DNA from: Solirubrobacterales bacterium
Lineage (GTDB): Bacteria > Actinomycetota > Thermoleophilia > Solirubrobacterales > Solirubrobacteraceae
Direction of reading: 5' to 3'
Assembly: GCA_016215085.1 (NCBI GenBank)
Contig: JACRMD010000273.1
Coordinates: 981-17,924 of the forward strand
Length of the DNA stretch: 16,944 nt
A model generated the notes under the pieces. It searched no databases. It saw only the letters and a list, made by a program, of their open reading frames with translations, and was not told the DNA's origin. Shown here piece after piece: positions 7,003 through 16,204 of the stretch. Each line of letters starts with the position of its first letter. Positions within the stretch are counted from its first letter, which is position 1. The position numbers and the translations under genes are program-made.

Positions 7003-7018
7003 CGTTTCACGTGAAACG
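7003..7018. other. parS centromere site 2
   Basis: CGTTTCACGTGAAACG, identical over all 16 bases to the site at 5638-5653. It begins two bases after the jag stop codon and precedes the beta-helix gene. The two sites are about 1.36 kb apart. Confidence 0.95.
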
Positions 7019-7020
7019 CG

Positions 7021-7485
7021 CTACTGCGACAGGGGTGTGACGACGAGGTGGCGTTCGGGCTCGTCGCCCTCGCTGTGGGTGTCCACGCCGCCGCGCTCGC
7101 GGAGGTACTCGTGGACGAGCTTGCGCTCGCTCGCGGTCATGGAGTCGAGCGCGACGGGGCGACCGTAGCGCTCCGCCTCCGAGGCGGCCTGGTCGGCCTG
7201 CTTCTCGAGCGCCTCGCGACGCCGCGCGCGGTAGCCCTCGGCGTCCACGGTGATCCGCCGGCGCGGGGCCTCCGGGTCGGCCAGGAGCGTGCGCTGCGCC
7301 AGGTGCTGGACCGCGTCGATCGTCGACCCGTGGCGGCCGATGAACAGCCCGAGGTCCTCGCCGTTGAGCGTGCCGGTGATCGTCTCGTCGTCCGAGGCGA
7401 TCTCCACCTGGGCGTCGAGCCCGAGGGCCCCGGCGACGCGCTCGAGGAGCTCGCGGAGCGTGTCGTCCTGCTGCTGGGCGTCCAT
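7021..7485 (-). CDS. jag: Jag/KhpB-type RNA-binding protein (KH + R3H)
   Basis: 154 residues from ATG at 7485, which has GGAGG ten bases upstream and follows the yidC stop by 4 bases. A KH domain (GLFIGRHGSTIDAVQHLAQR, about 46-65) is followed by an R3H domain (SERKLVHEYLRERGG; R121 and H125 form the R-x3-H motif). The N-terminal Jag_N domain of Firmicutes proteins is absent, as is usual in Actinomycetota. Family members (SpoIIIJ-associated Jag, EloR/KhpB) bind RNA and influence cell elongation and division. The gene forms an operon with yidC. Confidence 0.93.
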   Translation of the reverse strand: MDAQQQDDTLRELLERVAGALGLDAQVEIASDDETITGTLNGEDLGLFIGRHGSTIDAVQHLAQRTLLADPEAPRRRITVDAEGYRARRREALEKQADQAASEAERYGRPVALDSMTASERKLVHEYLRERGGVDTHSEGDEPERHLVVTPLSQ

Positions 7486-7489
7486 CGGG

Positions 7490-8374
7490 TTAGCGCCTCC
7501 GTCCGGTCTTCTTCTTCTTGCGGGCGCGCGGGGGCGGCGGCGGCGCCTTGGCGGCCCGTGCCGCCACCGGTTCCTTGTCCTCCCCGCCACCGTTGCGGCC
7601 GGCCCCGCCACCGCCTCTCGGCGAGGGCTTGGAGCCGTCGTCCGGCGTCAGCTGGGGTGCGGGCGGCAGGTTCTTGCCGACGACGCGCCGCAGGAACTGC
7701 TGCTGGCCGATCGTCCACACGTTGGTGGTGATCCAGTAGACGAGCAGGCCGGCCGGGAAGCTGAAGACGAACGGCACGAACAGGAACGGCAGGACCAGCA
7801 TGATCGTCCGCTGGTTCTTGTCGGTCGTCGCGGTCATCATCAGCAGCGACGAGACCAGCTGGGACCCGACGTACATGACGATCAGGGCGACCAGGACAGC
7901 GCCGGTCGCCTTGTCGGTGATGTCCGGGATGAACCAGAACTCCGAGGCCGACGAGGCGCCGCACGGCTTCGGGTTGGGCGTCCCGGCGGGGTTGATGTCC
8001 GGGCAGATGTCGTGCCGCAGGTCCTTCCGCGGCATGTAGAAGAGCGAGATGAAGACCGGCAGCTGCGCCAGCAGCGGGAGGCACGAGGCGAACGGGTTCA
8101 CCTTGTGCTCCTGGTAGAACTTCATCGTCTCCTGCTGGAGGCGCTGCTTGTCCTCCTTGTACTTCTCCTGCAGCTGCTTGAGCTGCGGGGCGATGCGCTG
8201 CAGCGCCTGCATCGAGCGGAACTGCTTCACCGCCAGCGGCAGCAGGGCCGCGCGGATCGTGACGGTGAGGGCGATGATCGCCGTGCCCCATCCGAACCCG
8301 ATGGAGTCGTGGAAGAACTTGAGGACGCCCTCGAAGACGTCGATCAGCGGCTGGAGGACGTTCGCGTAGATCAT
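7490..8374 (-). CDS. yidC: Membrane protein insertase YidC/Oxa1
   Basis: 294 residues. It inserts proteins into the cytoplasmic membrane, alone or with SecYEG. The conserved intramembrane Arg is R41 in VTIRAALLPL. The cytoplasmic hairpin spans about 52-90, then EHKVNPFASCLPLLAQLPVFISLFY (89-113). Further membrane segments lie near 157-180 and 190-228, ending in the typical FPAGLLVYWITTNVWTI. The extracytoplasmic loop 115-150 carries two cysteines (C124, C138). The C-terminal tail is long, Gly/Pro rich and ends in a strongly basic KKKKTGRRR, a probable ribosome contact. No lipobox is seen. It follows yidD by 4 bases and precedes jag by 4. Confidence 0.96.
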   Translation of the reverse strand: MIYANVLQPLIDVFEGVLKFFHDSIGFGWGTAIIALTVTIRAALLPLAVKQFRSMQALQRIAPQLKQLQEKYKEDKQRLQQETMKFYQEHKVNPFASCLPLLAQLPVFISLFYMPRKDLRHDICPDINPAGTPNPKPCGASSASEFWFIPDITDKATGAVLVALIVMYVGSQLVSSLLMMTATTDKNQRTIMLVLPFLFVPFVFSFPAGLLVYWITTNVWTIGQQQFLRRVVGKNLPPAPQLTPDDGSKPSPRGGGGAGRNGGGEDKEPVAARAAKAPPPPPRARKKKKTGRRR

Positions 8375-8378
8375 GAAG

Positions 8379-8648
8379 TCAGGCGTGCGGGTGTCGCGCG
8401 TGGGACGCCCGCGGGCGGAACAGGCGCTGGGCGTCGACCGGGTCGTAGCCGCCGTGGCTCCACGGGTTGCAGCGCAGCAGCCGCCAGCCGGCGAGCACCA
8501 GGCCCCGGAGTATGCCGAACCGCTCGATGGCCTGCGTGGCGTAGGACGAGCACGTGGGCTCGTACTTGCACCGGCGCGGGAGGCCCGGGGAGATGAAGCG
8601 CGAGTAGAAGCGGATCGGCGCGGTGACCGCCCGCCGGAGCAGGCTCAT
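8379..8648 (-). CDS. yidD: Membrane protein insertion efficiency factor YidD
   Basis: 89 residues. A small amphipathic, membrane-associated protein assisting YidC-dependent insertion. Family signature: RFISPGLPRRCKYEPTCSSYATQAI with cysteines 27 and 33, then RCNPWSHGGYDPV (C60). The ATG overlaps the rnpA stop (ATGA, 8648-8645), so translation is probably coupled. Confidence 0.95.
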   Translation of the reverse strand: MSLLRRAVTAPIRFYSRFISPGLPRRCKYEPTCSSYATQAIERFGILRGLVLAGWRLLRCNPWSHGGYDPVDAQRLFRPRASHARHPHA

Positions 8649-9061
8649 CGCCCGGTGGCGGCGCCGAGGGCGCGGCCGATGAGGTCGGCCAGCTCGCGGC
8701 GGACGCCCTCGAGGCCCTCGCGCTCGGCGAGCTCGCGCGCCTCCGGGCGCGCGACCACGACGACGTCCGTGCCGGCCGGGATGCGGCCGGACTCCTCGGC
8801 GAACGCCTCCCGCAGCAGGCGCTTGACGCGGTTGCGGTCGACGGCGCCGCCGACCTTCCGCGACACGGACACGCCGAGGCGCGGCTCGTCGGTCAGCTGC
8901 GGGGTCGCCGAGCCGGCGTCCTCGCGCGGGAACACGTAGAGGACCAGGTGGCGGTTGCCGTGCGACCGCCCCTGGCGGTAGACGCGCTCGAACTCGGCGC
9001 TGCGCGAGAGGCGCCCCTTCTTGGAGCGTCGCGCACCGCCGGCCCGGGGGACCGCGTCCAC
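8645..9061 (-). CDS. rnpA: Ribonuclease P protein component
   Basis: 138 residues from GTG at 9061, two bases after the rpmH stop. It binds the RNase P RNA and helps mature tRNA 5' ends. Visible are GRLSRSAEFERVYRQGRS, LGVSVSRKVGGAVDRNRVKRLLREAF (with the RNR motif at 77-79) and PAGTDVVVVARPEA. The open frame extends further upstream, but that part lies across rpmH and the origin region and is not protein-like. No strong ribosome-binding site is seen, so coupling to rpmH is likely. Confidence 0.93.
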   Translation of the reverse strand: MDAVPRAGGARRSKKGRLSRSAEFERVYRQGRSHGNRHLVLYVFPREDAGSATPQLTDEPRLGVSVSRKVGGAVDRNRVKRLLREAFAEESGRIPAGTDVVVVARPEARELAEREGLEGVRRELADLIGRALGAATGR

Positions 9062-9063
9062 GG

Positions 9064-9198
9064 TCAGACGGTCAGTCGCTTGCGGCCCTTGTCGCGGCGA
9101 CGCTTGAGCAGCTGGCGGCCGGCACGCGTGGACATGCGTGCGCGGAACCCGTGGGTACGGGCGCGCTTGCGCTTCTTGGGCTGGTAGGTGCGCTTCAT
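9064..9198 (-). CDS. rpmH: 50S ribosomal protein L34
   Basis: 44 residues: MKRTYQPKKRKRARTHGF... ending LKRRRDKGRKRLTV, the complete and highly conserved L34 sequence with only small changes. It is the first gene of the leftward operon and lies next to the origin, as in most bacteria. GGAG lies 12 bases before the ATG. Confidence 0.98.
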   Translation of the reverse strand: MKRTYQPKKRKRARTHGFRARMSTRAGRQLLKRRRDKGRKRLTV

Positions 9199-9236
9199 GC
9201 GAAAACAGGGCTCCGGGTCGGGACGACCGGCGCAGC

Positions 9237-9242
9237 AGTGTA
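9237..9242 (-). promoter_or_regulatory. Candidate -10 (TACACT) for the rpmH operon
   Basis: TACACT on the minus strand, 38 bases before the rpmH ATG, inside the 12-mer TCGCTACACTGC that also precedes tRNA-Ile. No good -35 is seen at 17-18 bp spacing. It would drive rpmH-rnpA-yidD-yidC-jag and lies on the edge of the origin. Confidence 0.5.
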
Positions 9243-9276
9243 GCGACCGCGGGCGCCGCAGGCCCGCTCCACACCC

Positions 9277-9304
9277 TCGTCCACAGCTGTCCACAGCGTG
9301 CACA
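9277..9304 (+). promoter_or_regulatory. Tandem DnaA-box cluster
   Basis: Three 9-mers with starts 10 and 9 bases apart, all in one orientation. CCACAGC is repeated exactly at 9281-9287 and 9291-9297, then GCACAGC at 9300-9306. The third box is the weakest. Helical phasing would put bound DnaA on one face of the DNA. Confidence 0.7.
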
Positions 9305-9496
9305 GCACCCCCACCGGACGGAAACGTTCGCTCGTAGCGGCGTCTTCTGCGGAGGGTCGAACAGCACCCGCCACCCGCCGCAGGCACCTTGCTAGCGTAC
9401 GGCCGCGCCGCCGGGGAGGTGTGCTTCCTCAGCCCGTAGCGGCTCCTCTTCCAGCCGTTTCGCCGACCTCCCGCCAAGGAGCCGTCCTCCCCTGCC

Positions 9497-10885
9497 GTGA
9501 CCCACGACCCTGCACCCATCTGGACCCGCCTGCAGGCGGAGCTTCGGCGCAGGGTCTCGGACGCCACCTTCGACATCTGGCTGGCGCCCCTGCGCTGCGA
9601 GAGCGTCGAGGACGACCGCATCGTCGTCGTCGCCCCGTCGGACCTTCGCGCGTGGGTACAGCAGCGCTTCGCGCGCGTCATCGCCGAGGCGATCGAGGCG
9701 GTGCTCGGGCCGGACGGGCCTCGCCTGGAGCTCCGCGGCGACGACCGGTCCCGGCCCGCGCGCGCCGCGGCGGCCCCGCCGGCGCCGGCCGTCCCCGCCG
9801 AGGACGAGCGCACGCGCCTGAACCCGAAGTTCACCTTCGAGCAGTTCGTCATCGGCGACGCCAACCGGTTCGCGCACGCCGCCGCCCTCGCCGTCGCCGA
9901 GCTGCCCGGCCAGGCCTACAACCCGCTCTTCATCGTCGGCCCGCCCGGCGTCGGCAAGACCCACCTGCTGCACTCGATCGGCAACTACGTGCGCCAGTAC
10001 GGCGGCGGCATGACCGTCCGCTACACCACGGTCGAGCGCTTCACCAACGACTTCATCGAGTCGCTGCAGACCCGGGACGTCGAGGCCTTCAAGCGCCGTT
10101 ACCGGCGCAACGACGTCCTGCTCATCGACGACGTCCAGTTCCTCGAGTCCAAGGTCAAGACCGAGGAGGAGTTCTTCCACACCTTCAACGCGGTGATGGA
10201 GACCGGCAGCCAGCTCGTGCTGACCTCCGACCGCCTGCCCCGCGACATGGCCGTGCTCGAGGAGCGCCTGCGCGAGCGGTTCGAGTCCGGGCTGCTGGTG
10301 GACATCGGCGCCCCGGACCGCGACACGCGCCTCACCGTCCTGCGCAAGCGCGTCCACCACGACGACCTCCAGCTCGCCGACGACGGGGTCCTCGACCTCC
10401 TCGCCGACCGCGTCACGACCAACGTGCGCGCGCTCGAGGGCGCGCTGATCCGCGTCGTCGCCTACGCGTCGCTCACCGACCAGCCCATCTCCACGCCGCT
10501 GGCCGAGAAGGTCCTGGCCGACCTCTACGGCCGCGGCCCGCGCCGGCCGGGCGGGGGATCGCCGCGGCCCGGCGCGCCGGTCACGATCGAGCGCATCCAG
10601 CACGTCGTCGCCGAGGCCTTCGGCGTCACGCGCGAGGAGCTGCTCTCCCCCAACCGCACGGCCCGCGTCGCGTGGCCGCGCCAGGTCGCGATGTACCTCG
10701 CGCGCGAGCACACGCAGGAGAGCCTGCCGACGATCGGGGCCCGCTTCGGCGGCCGCGACCACTCCACCGTCCACCACGCCTGCCGGCGCGCCGCCGAGCG
10801 CATGAGCGACGACCCGGAGGCCTTCGACGCCATTCGGGCGTTGACGGATCGCCTCCTCGGGCCTGATGACGACCGCCGCGGTTGA
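9497..10885 (+). CDS. dnaA: Chromosomal replication initiator DnaA
   Basis: 462 residues from GTG at 9497 (AAGGAG lies 15 bases upstream, rather far). Domain I covers about 1-75, then a short Ala/Pro linker (about 82-105). AAA+ domain III has Walker A GPPGVGKT (148-155) and Walker B LLIDDVQFL (208-216). The C-terminal DNA-binding domain IV has GGRDHSTVHHA (418-428), the DnaA signature that reads the DnaA box. The linker is much shorter than in Streptomyces. It is the first gene of the rightward arm and faces the DnaA-box cluster. Ser in place of Thr in RDHST is a mild substitution. Confidence 0.98.
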   Translation: MTHDPAPIWTRLQAELRRRVSDATFDIWLAPLRCESVEDDRIVVVAPSDLRAWVQQRFARVIAEAIEAVLGPDGPRLELRGDDRSRPARAAAAPPAPAVPAEDERTRLNPKFTFEQFVIGDANRFAHAAALAVAELPGQAYNPLFIVGPPGVGKTHLLHSIGNYVRQYGGGMTVRYTTVERFTNDFIESLQTRDVEAFKRRYRRNDVLLIDDVQFLESKVKTEEEFFHTFNAVMETGSQLVLTSDRLPRDMAVLEERLRERFESGLLVDIGAPDRDTRLTVLRKRVHHDDLQLADDGVLDLLADRVTTNVRALEGALIRVVAYASLTDQPISTPLAEKVLADLYGRGPRRPGGGSPRPGAPVTIERIQHVVAEAFGVTREELLSPNRTARVAWPRQVAMYLAREHTQESLPTIGARFGGRDHSTVHHACRRAAERMSDDPEAFDAIRALTDRLLGPDDDRRG

Positions 10886-10941
10886 CAGACTCCGAAGGCT
10901 CATGTTCGCCCGAATGCCGCAAACAGCAGGCGAACGACCAC

Positions 10942-10950
10942 TTCTCCACA
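10942..10950 (+). promoter_or_regulatory. DnaA-box-like site in the dnaA-dnaN gap
   Basis: TTCTCCACA differs from TTATCCACA in one base, so it is closer to consensus than the boxes upstream of dnaA. The gap 10886-10999 also has a 7-bp inverted repeat (GTTCGCC 10904-10910 / GGCGAAC 10929-10935). A TTGACA at 10882-10887 could be a -35 for dnaN, but no -10 matches it. Confidence 0.5.
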
Positions 10951-10999
10951 GCATCAACAGCCTGATGACTCCGAACATCCTCTTCTCGAGGTCCTCATC

Positions 11000-12115
11000 G
11001 TGAAGCTCTCCGCGTCGGGCGCGGACCTCCTCGCCCAGCTCCAGACCGTCTCCCGCGTCGCCTCCACCCGCAGCGCTGTCCAGGCGCTCTCCGGCGTGCA
11101 GGTCTCCGCGACCGCGAGCAGGGTGGAGCTCCGTGCCACGGACATGGAGGTCTCGCTCCGCGTCCCGCTGACCGCCGACGTGCAGCGCGAGGGCACGGTG
11201 GTCCTCCCGGCCCGCCTCCTCCTCGACGTCGCGCGCTCGCTGCCCCGCAGCGCCGACAGCGTCTCGCTCGAGCTCCGGCCCGAGCAGCAGGACGTCGAGG
11301 TCGTCGCCGGCCACGCGAAGTTCCACCTGCGCACGCTGCGCGCCGAGGACTTCCCGCCGCTGCCGGAGCCCGGCGGCGACACCGTCGTCACCGTCCCCGC
11401 CGGCGCCTTCGTCGACACGATCGCGACCGTCGCCAAGTCGGCCTCCCGCGACGAGACGCGGCCGATCCTCACGGGCATCCTCGTCTCGGCCTCCGGCCAG
11501 GAGCTGCGGATGGTCGCGACGGACTCCTACCGCTTGAGCGTCAAGGAGACCGTGCTCGAGTCGCCGCTGGAGGGCGGGTTCGAGGCCAACGTGCCGGCCC
11601 GCGCGCTGGAGGAGCTGCGCTCGGTCGTCGGCAGCACCGGCGCCGAGACCATCCGCATCGGCGTGCGCGCCAACCAGGTCGTCTTCGAGGTCGGCGGCGC
11701 GGTGCTCTCCTCGCGGCTCATCGACGGCCAGTTCCCCAACTACCGCCAGCTGCTGCCCGAGCAGTTCGAGCACGAGCTGCGCATCGCCGGCGACGAGCTC
11801 GGCGACGTCGTCAAGCGCATCAGCCTCATGGCGCAGAAGAACGCGCCGCTGCGGCTGAGCTTCGGCGACGGCGAGCTGACCGTGTCGGCCCAGACGCCCG
11901 ACGTCGGCGAGGCGAGCGAGCCGCTGCCGGTGCCGTTCGCCGGCGAGCCCTTCGAGATCGGGTTCAACCCGGACTTCCTGCGCGACGGGCTGGACTCGAT
12001 CGGCGCCGGCGACCTGCTGCTGAAGCTCATCAGCCCGCTGCGCCCCGGCCTCATCCAGAGCGCCGACGACGGCGGGTTCACCTACCTGATCATGCCCATC
12101 AGGTTGAACGTCTAG
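11000..12115 (+). CDS. dnaN: DNA polymerase III beta subunit (sliding clamp)
   Basis: 371 residues from GTG at 11000, with GAGG eight bases upstream. The dimeric ring clamp that tethers polymerase and repair factors to DNA. It has three similar domains, starting MKLSASGADLLAQLQTVSRV, with RPILTGILVSA and ATDSYRLSVKE in the middle domain and the C-terminal TYLIMPIRLNV typical of beta clamps. Length is normal. It is followed after 6 bases by recF, so co-transcription is likely. Confidence 0.98.
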   Translation: MKLSASGADLLAQLQTVSRVASTRSAVQALSGVQVSATASRVELRATDMEVSLRVPLTADVQREGTVVLPARLLLDVARSLPRSADSVSLELRPEQQDVEVVAGHAKFHLRTLRAEDFPPLPEPGGDTVVTVPAGAFVDTIATVAKSASRDETRPILTGILVSASGQELRMVATDSYRLSVKETVLESPLEGGFEANVPARALEELRSVVGSTGAETIRIGVRANQVVFEVGGAVLSSRLIDGQFPNYRQLLPEQFEHELRIAGDELGDVVKRISLMAQKNAPLRLSFGDGELTVSAQTPDVGEASEPLPVPFAGEPFEIGFNPDFLRDGLDSIGAGDLLLKLISPLRPGLIQSADDGGFTYLIMPIRLNV

Positions 12116-12121
12116 GTGTAG

Positions 12122-13213
12122 GTGCTGGTCGAGCGCCTCAGGGTCCGCGACTTCCGCACGTACGCGAGCGCCGACGTGGCGCTCGGTCCGTCGCTGACGG
12201 TCGTGCACGGGCCCAACGGCGCGGGCAAGACCAACCTGCTCGAGGCGCTGTACTTCGGCTGCACCGGTCGCTCCTGCCGGACGACGAACGAGCGCGACGT
12301 CGTCCGCTTCGACGCGCAGGCCGCGCGCGTGGAGGTCGACGCCGCCGGTCACCACCTCGCCGTCGGCTTCCAGCCCGGCGAGGCGAAGCGCTTCAAGGTC
12401 GACGGCGTGCCGGTCGAGCGGCTGAGCGACAGCCCGTCGCGGCCGCTGGTCAGCGTCTTCCTGCCGGATCGGCTGGAGCTCGTCAAGGGCCCGCCGGCGC
12501 TGCGGCGCTCGCACGTCGACCAGGTCGTCACCGCCCTGTGGCCGTCGCGGGCGGGCACGCGCTCGCAGTACTCGCGGGCGCTCGCGCAGCGCAACGCCCT
12601 GCTGGGGCGCGTGAAGGCCGGCCGCGTCGGCGCCGCCGCGCTCGACGCGTGGGACGCCGAGCTCGCGCGCCACGGCATCGCCCTGCGCGACGACCGCGCC
12701 GCCGCCGTGGACCGGGTGGCGGAGGCGTTCCCCGCCATCGCCGCCGAGCTCGGGCTCGCCGGCGCCGCCGAGCTCGCGTACCGGCCGCGCAGCCGCGCCA
12801 CGACGCCGGAGGAGCTCGCGGCCGAGCTCGCCGAGCGGCGCGCGAGCGATGTCGAGCGCGGGTTCACCCAGCACGGCCCGCACCGCGACGACCTCGCGCT
12901 GCTGCGCGACCGGCGCGAGCTGCGCTCCTTCGGGTCCCAGGGCGAGCAGCGGCTGGCCCTGCTCTCGCTGCTGCTCGCCGAGCGCGAGGTGCTCGCCGAG
13001 GAGCGCGGGGCCCCGCCGCTGCTGCTGCTCGACGACGTCATGAGCGAGCTCGACGCCGACCGCCGCGGGCTGCTCGTGCGCCGGCTGCAGGCCGGCGGGC
13101 AGGCGCTCATCACGACCACCGACCTCGGCCACGTCCCCGGCGCCGACGCCGGCGACGTGGTGCGCCTGGCGGTCGCCGGCGGCGCCGTGCTCCAGGAGGC
13201 GCGCGCGGCATGA
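12122..13213 (+). CDS. recF: DNA replication and repair protein RecF
   Basis: 363 residues from GTG at 12122. An SMC-like ATPase that, with RecO and RecR, helps load RecA on gapped DNA. N-terminal VERLRVRDFRTYASADVALG, Walker A GPNGAGKT (30-37), ABC-type signature SQGEQR (about 272-277) and Walker B LLLLDDVMSELD (about 300-311). All key residues are present and length is normal. An earlier GTG (12117) meets an immediate TAG and is not a start. It overlaps the next gene by ATGA. Confidence 0.97.
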   Translation: MLVERLRVRDFRTYASADVALGPSLTVVHGPNGAGKTNLLEALYFGCTGRSCRTTNERDVVRFDAQAARVEVDAAGHHLAVGFQPGEAKRFKVDGVPVERLSDSPSRPLVSVFLPDRLELVKGPPALRRSHVDQVVTALWPSRAGTRSQYSRALAQRNALLGRVKAGRVGAAALDAWDAELARHGIALRDDRAAAVDRVAEAFPAIAAELGLAGAAELAYRPRSRATTPEELAAELAERRASDVERGFTQHGPHRDDLALLRDRRELRSFGSQGEQRLALLSLLLAEREVLAEERGAPPLLLLDDVMSELDADRRGLLVRRLQAGGQALITTTDLGHVPGADAGDVVRLAVAGGAVLQEARAA

Positions 13214-13527
13214 AGCACCGCCACGCGCCGCGGAGGCTGTCGCTCGCGATCGGGTCGCTCGCCGACGACCTCGCCCCGCGCACGCCGCTGGCCGAGGTGC
13301 AGCGCGTCTGGCCCGAGGTGGTCGGCGCGGCGGTCGCGCGGGAGGCCACGCCGATCGCCGAGCGCGCCGGCGTGCTGACCGTCAGCTGCCGCTCGTCGGT
13401 GTGGGCGCAGGAGCTCGAGCTCATGGCCCCGGAGCTCGTCGAGCGGCTCAACGCGGCCCTCGGGAGCGCGGTCGTCCAGGGCCTGCGGTGCCAGGCGGCG
13501 ACGTCGCGATCGTGGGCCCGCGGGTGA
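13210..13527 (+). CDS. DUF721 / DciA-like protein, probable DnaB helicase loader
   Basis: 105 residues; ATG overlaps the recF stop (ATGA, 13210-13213), giving translational coupling. The core LAEVQRVWPEVVGAAVAREATPIAERAGVLTVSCRSSVWAQELELMAPELVERLN is the DUF721 pattern (W-x3-VG...A...P....G.L.V.....W...L). DciA of this family operates the replicative helicase in bacteria lacking DnaC/DnaI, and the mycobacterial gene has the same place between recF and gyrB. The protein is the short single-domain form without a long N-terminal region. The C-terminal CQAATSRSWARG looks disordered. The family is quite sure; the loader role is by homology. Confidence 0.88.
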   Translation: MKHRHAPRRLSLAIGSLADDLAPRTPLAEVQRVWPEVVGAAVAREATPIAERAGVLTVSCRSSVWAQELELMAPELVERLNAALGSAVVQGLRCQAATSRSWARG

Positions 13528-13640
13528 CCGTGGAGCGCCCGGGCGCGCGCACGCGGCAGACCGCCGCGGAGGCGTGTGCGTTTCGTGGCGATTTGCAGGC
13601 ATTTCCTGACGCTCTCGCGGGCGGGGCGCCGGAGGCCGTG

Positions 13641-13649
13641 TGGTATCCT
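13641..13649 (+). promoter_or_regulatory. Extended -10 promoter for gyrB
   Basis: TGGTATCCT: TG-N followed by TATCCT (13644-13649), a good extended -10. No -35 is seen at usual spacing, which extended -10 promoters tolerate. Transcription would start near 13656, leaving a leader of about 73 bases. The gap 13528-13728 holds this and the leader hairpins, and no gene that I can support. Confidence 0.55.
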
Positions 13650-13667
13650 TACGTCAACCCGACGACG

Positions 13668-13724
13668 CCCCGGCTTCGGGCTCGCGTGAGTCTCTAGCCG
13701 GGGTTTCTCTGCGTCAGGACGCAG
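13668..13724 (+). promoter_or_regulatory. gyrB 5' leader with two hairpins, possible attenuator
   Basis: Hairpin 1 pairs CCCCGGCT (13668-13675) with AGCCGGGG (13696-13703) and is followed directly by TTTCTCT, so it resembles a terminator. A small competing hairpin CCCG-GCTT-CGGG (13669-13680) uses the same left arm. Hairpin 2 pairs CTGCGT (13709-13714) with ACGCAG (13719-13724). Its CAGG loop (13715-13718) and the next A form the only Shine-Dalgarno-like AGGA before the gyrB ATG at 13729. The arrangement suggests control of gyrB elongation or translation; no ligand is suggested. Confidence 0.45.
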
Positions 13725-13728
13725 ACAG

Positions 13729-16161
<2,433 letters not shown>

Positions 16162-16188
16162 ATGCCGGCTTGCACGCCGGGTGTTGAG

Positions 16189-16196
16189 AAGGAGGT
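16189..16196 (+). promoter_or_regulatory. Strong Shine-Dalgarno before gyrA
   Basis: AAGGAGGT, fully complementary to the 16S rRNA 3' end, eight bases before the gyrA ATG at 16205. It is in sharp contrast with the weak site before gyrB and fixes the gyrA start. A small 5-bp hairpin (CCGGC 16165-16169 / GCCGG 16176-16180) lies just upstream in the 43-base gap. Confidence 0.85.
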
Positions 16197-16204
16197 GAGG
16201 ACGC

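Larger units (their letters stand above)
9199..9496. other. Probable replication origin (oriC) between rpmH and dnaA
   Basis: 298 bases without a gene between divergent rpmH and dnaA. It holds three DnaA-box-like 9-mers in tandem: TCGTCCACA (9277-9285), CTGTCCACA (9287-9295) and GCGTGCACA (9296-9304), one helical turn apart. The first two keep the TCCACA core of TTATCCACA. CGTAGCGGC is directly repeated at 9333-9341 and 9435-9443. No AT-rich stretch marks an unwinding element. The divergence of all flanking genes and the presence of dnaA support origin placement. The origin may extend into the dnaA-dnaN gap. Confidence 0.8.

Noticed and set aside
8538..8560. CACGTG near 8547 as a further parS
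   Set aside because: Only the central six bases match; the flanks (GAG/GGC) do not form the GTTTCACGTGAAAC palindrome and it lies inside yidD.
9062..9367. Extended N-terminus for rnpA
   Set aside because: The extension is rpmH and origin sequence read in another frame; the GTG at 9061 gives a normal RnpA.
10882..10910. TTGACA as a -35 for a dnaN promoter
   Set aside because: No TANNNT-like -10 occurs at 16-19 bp spacing, and the hexamer includes the dnaA stop codon; left as a remark only.
9392..13132. A 1246-codon open frame on the minus strand opposite dnaA, dnaN and recF
   Set aside because: Its translation is low-complexity Ala/Arg/Gly/Asp-rich text without any domain, and it is antisense to three certain genes. 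Long antisense frames are expected at this GC content.
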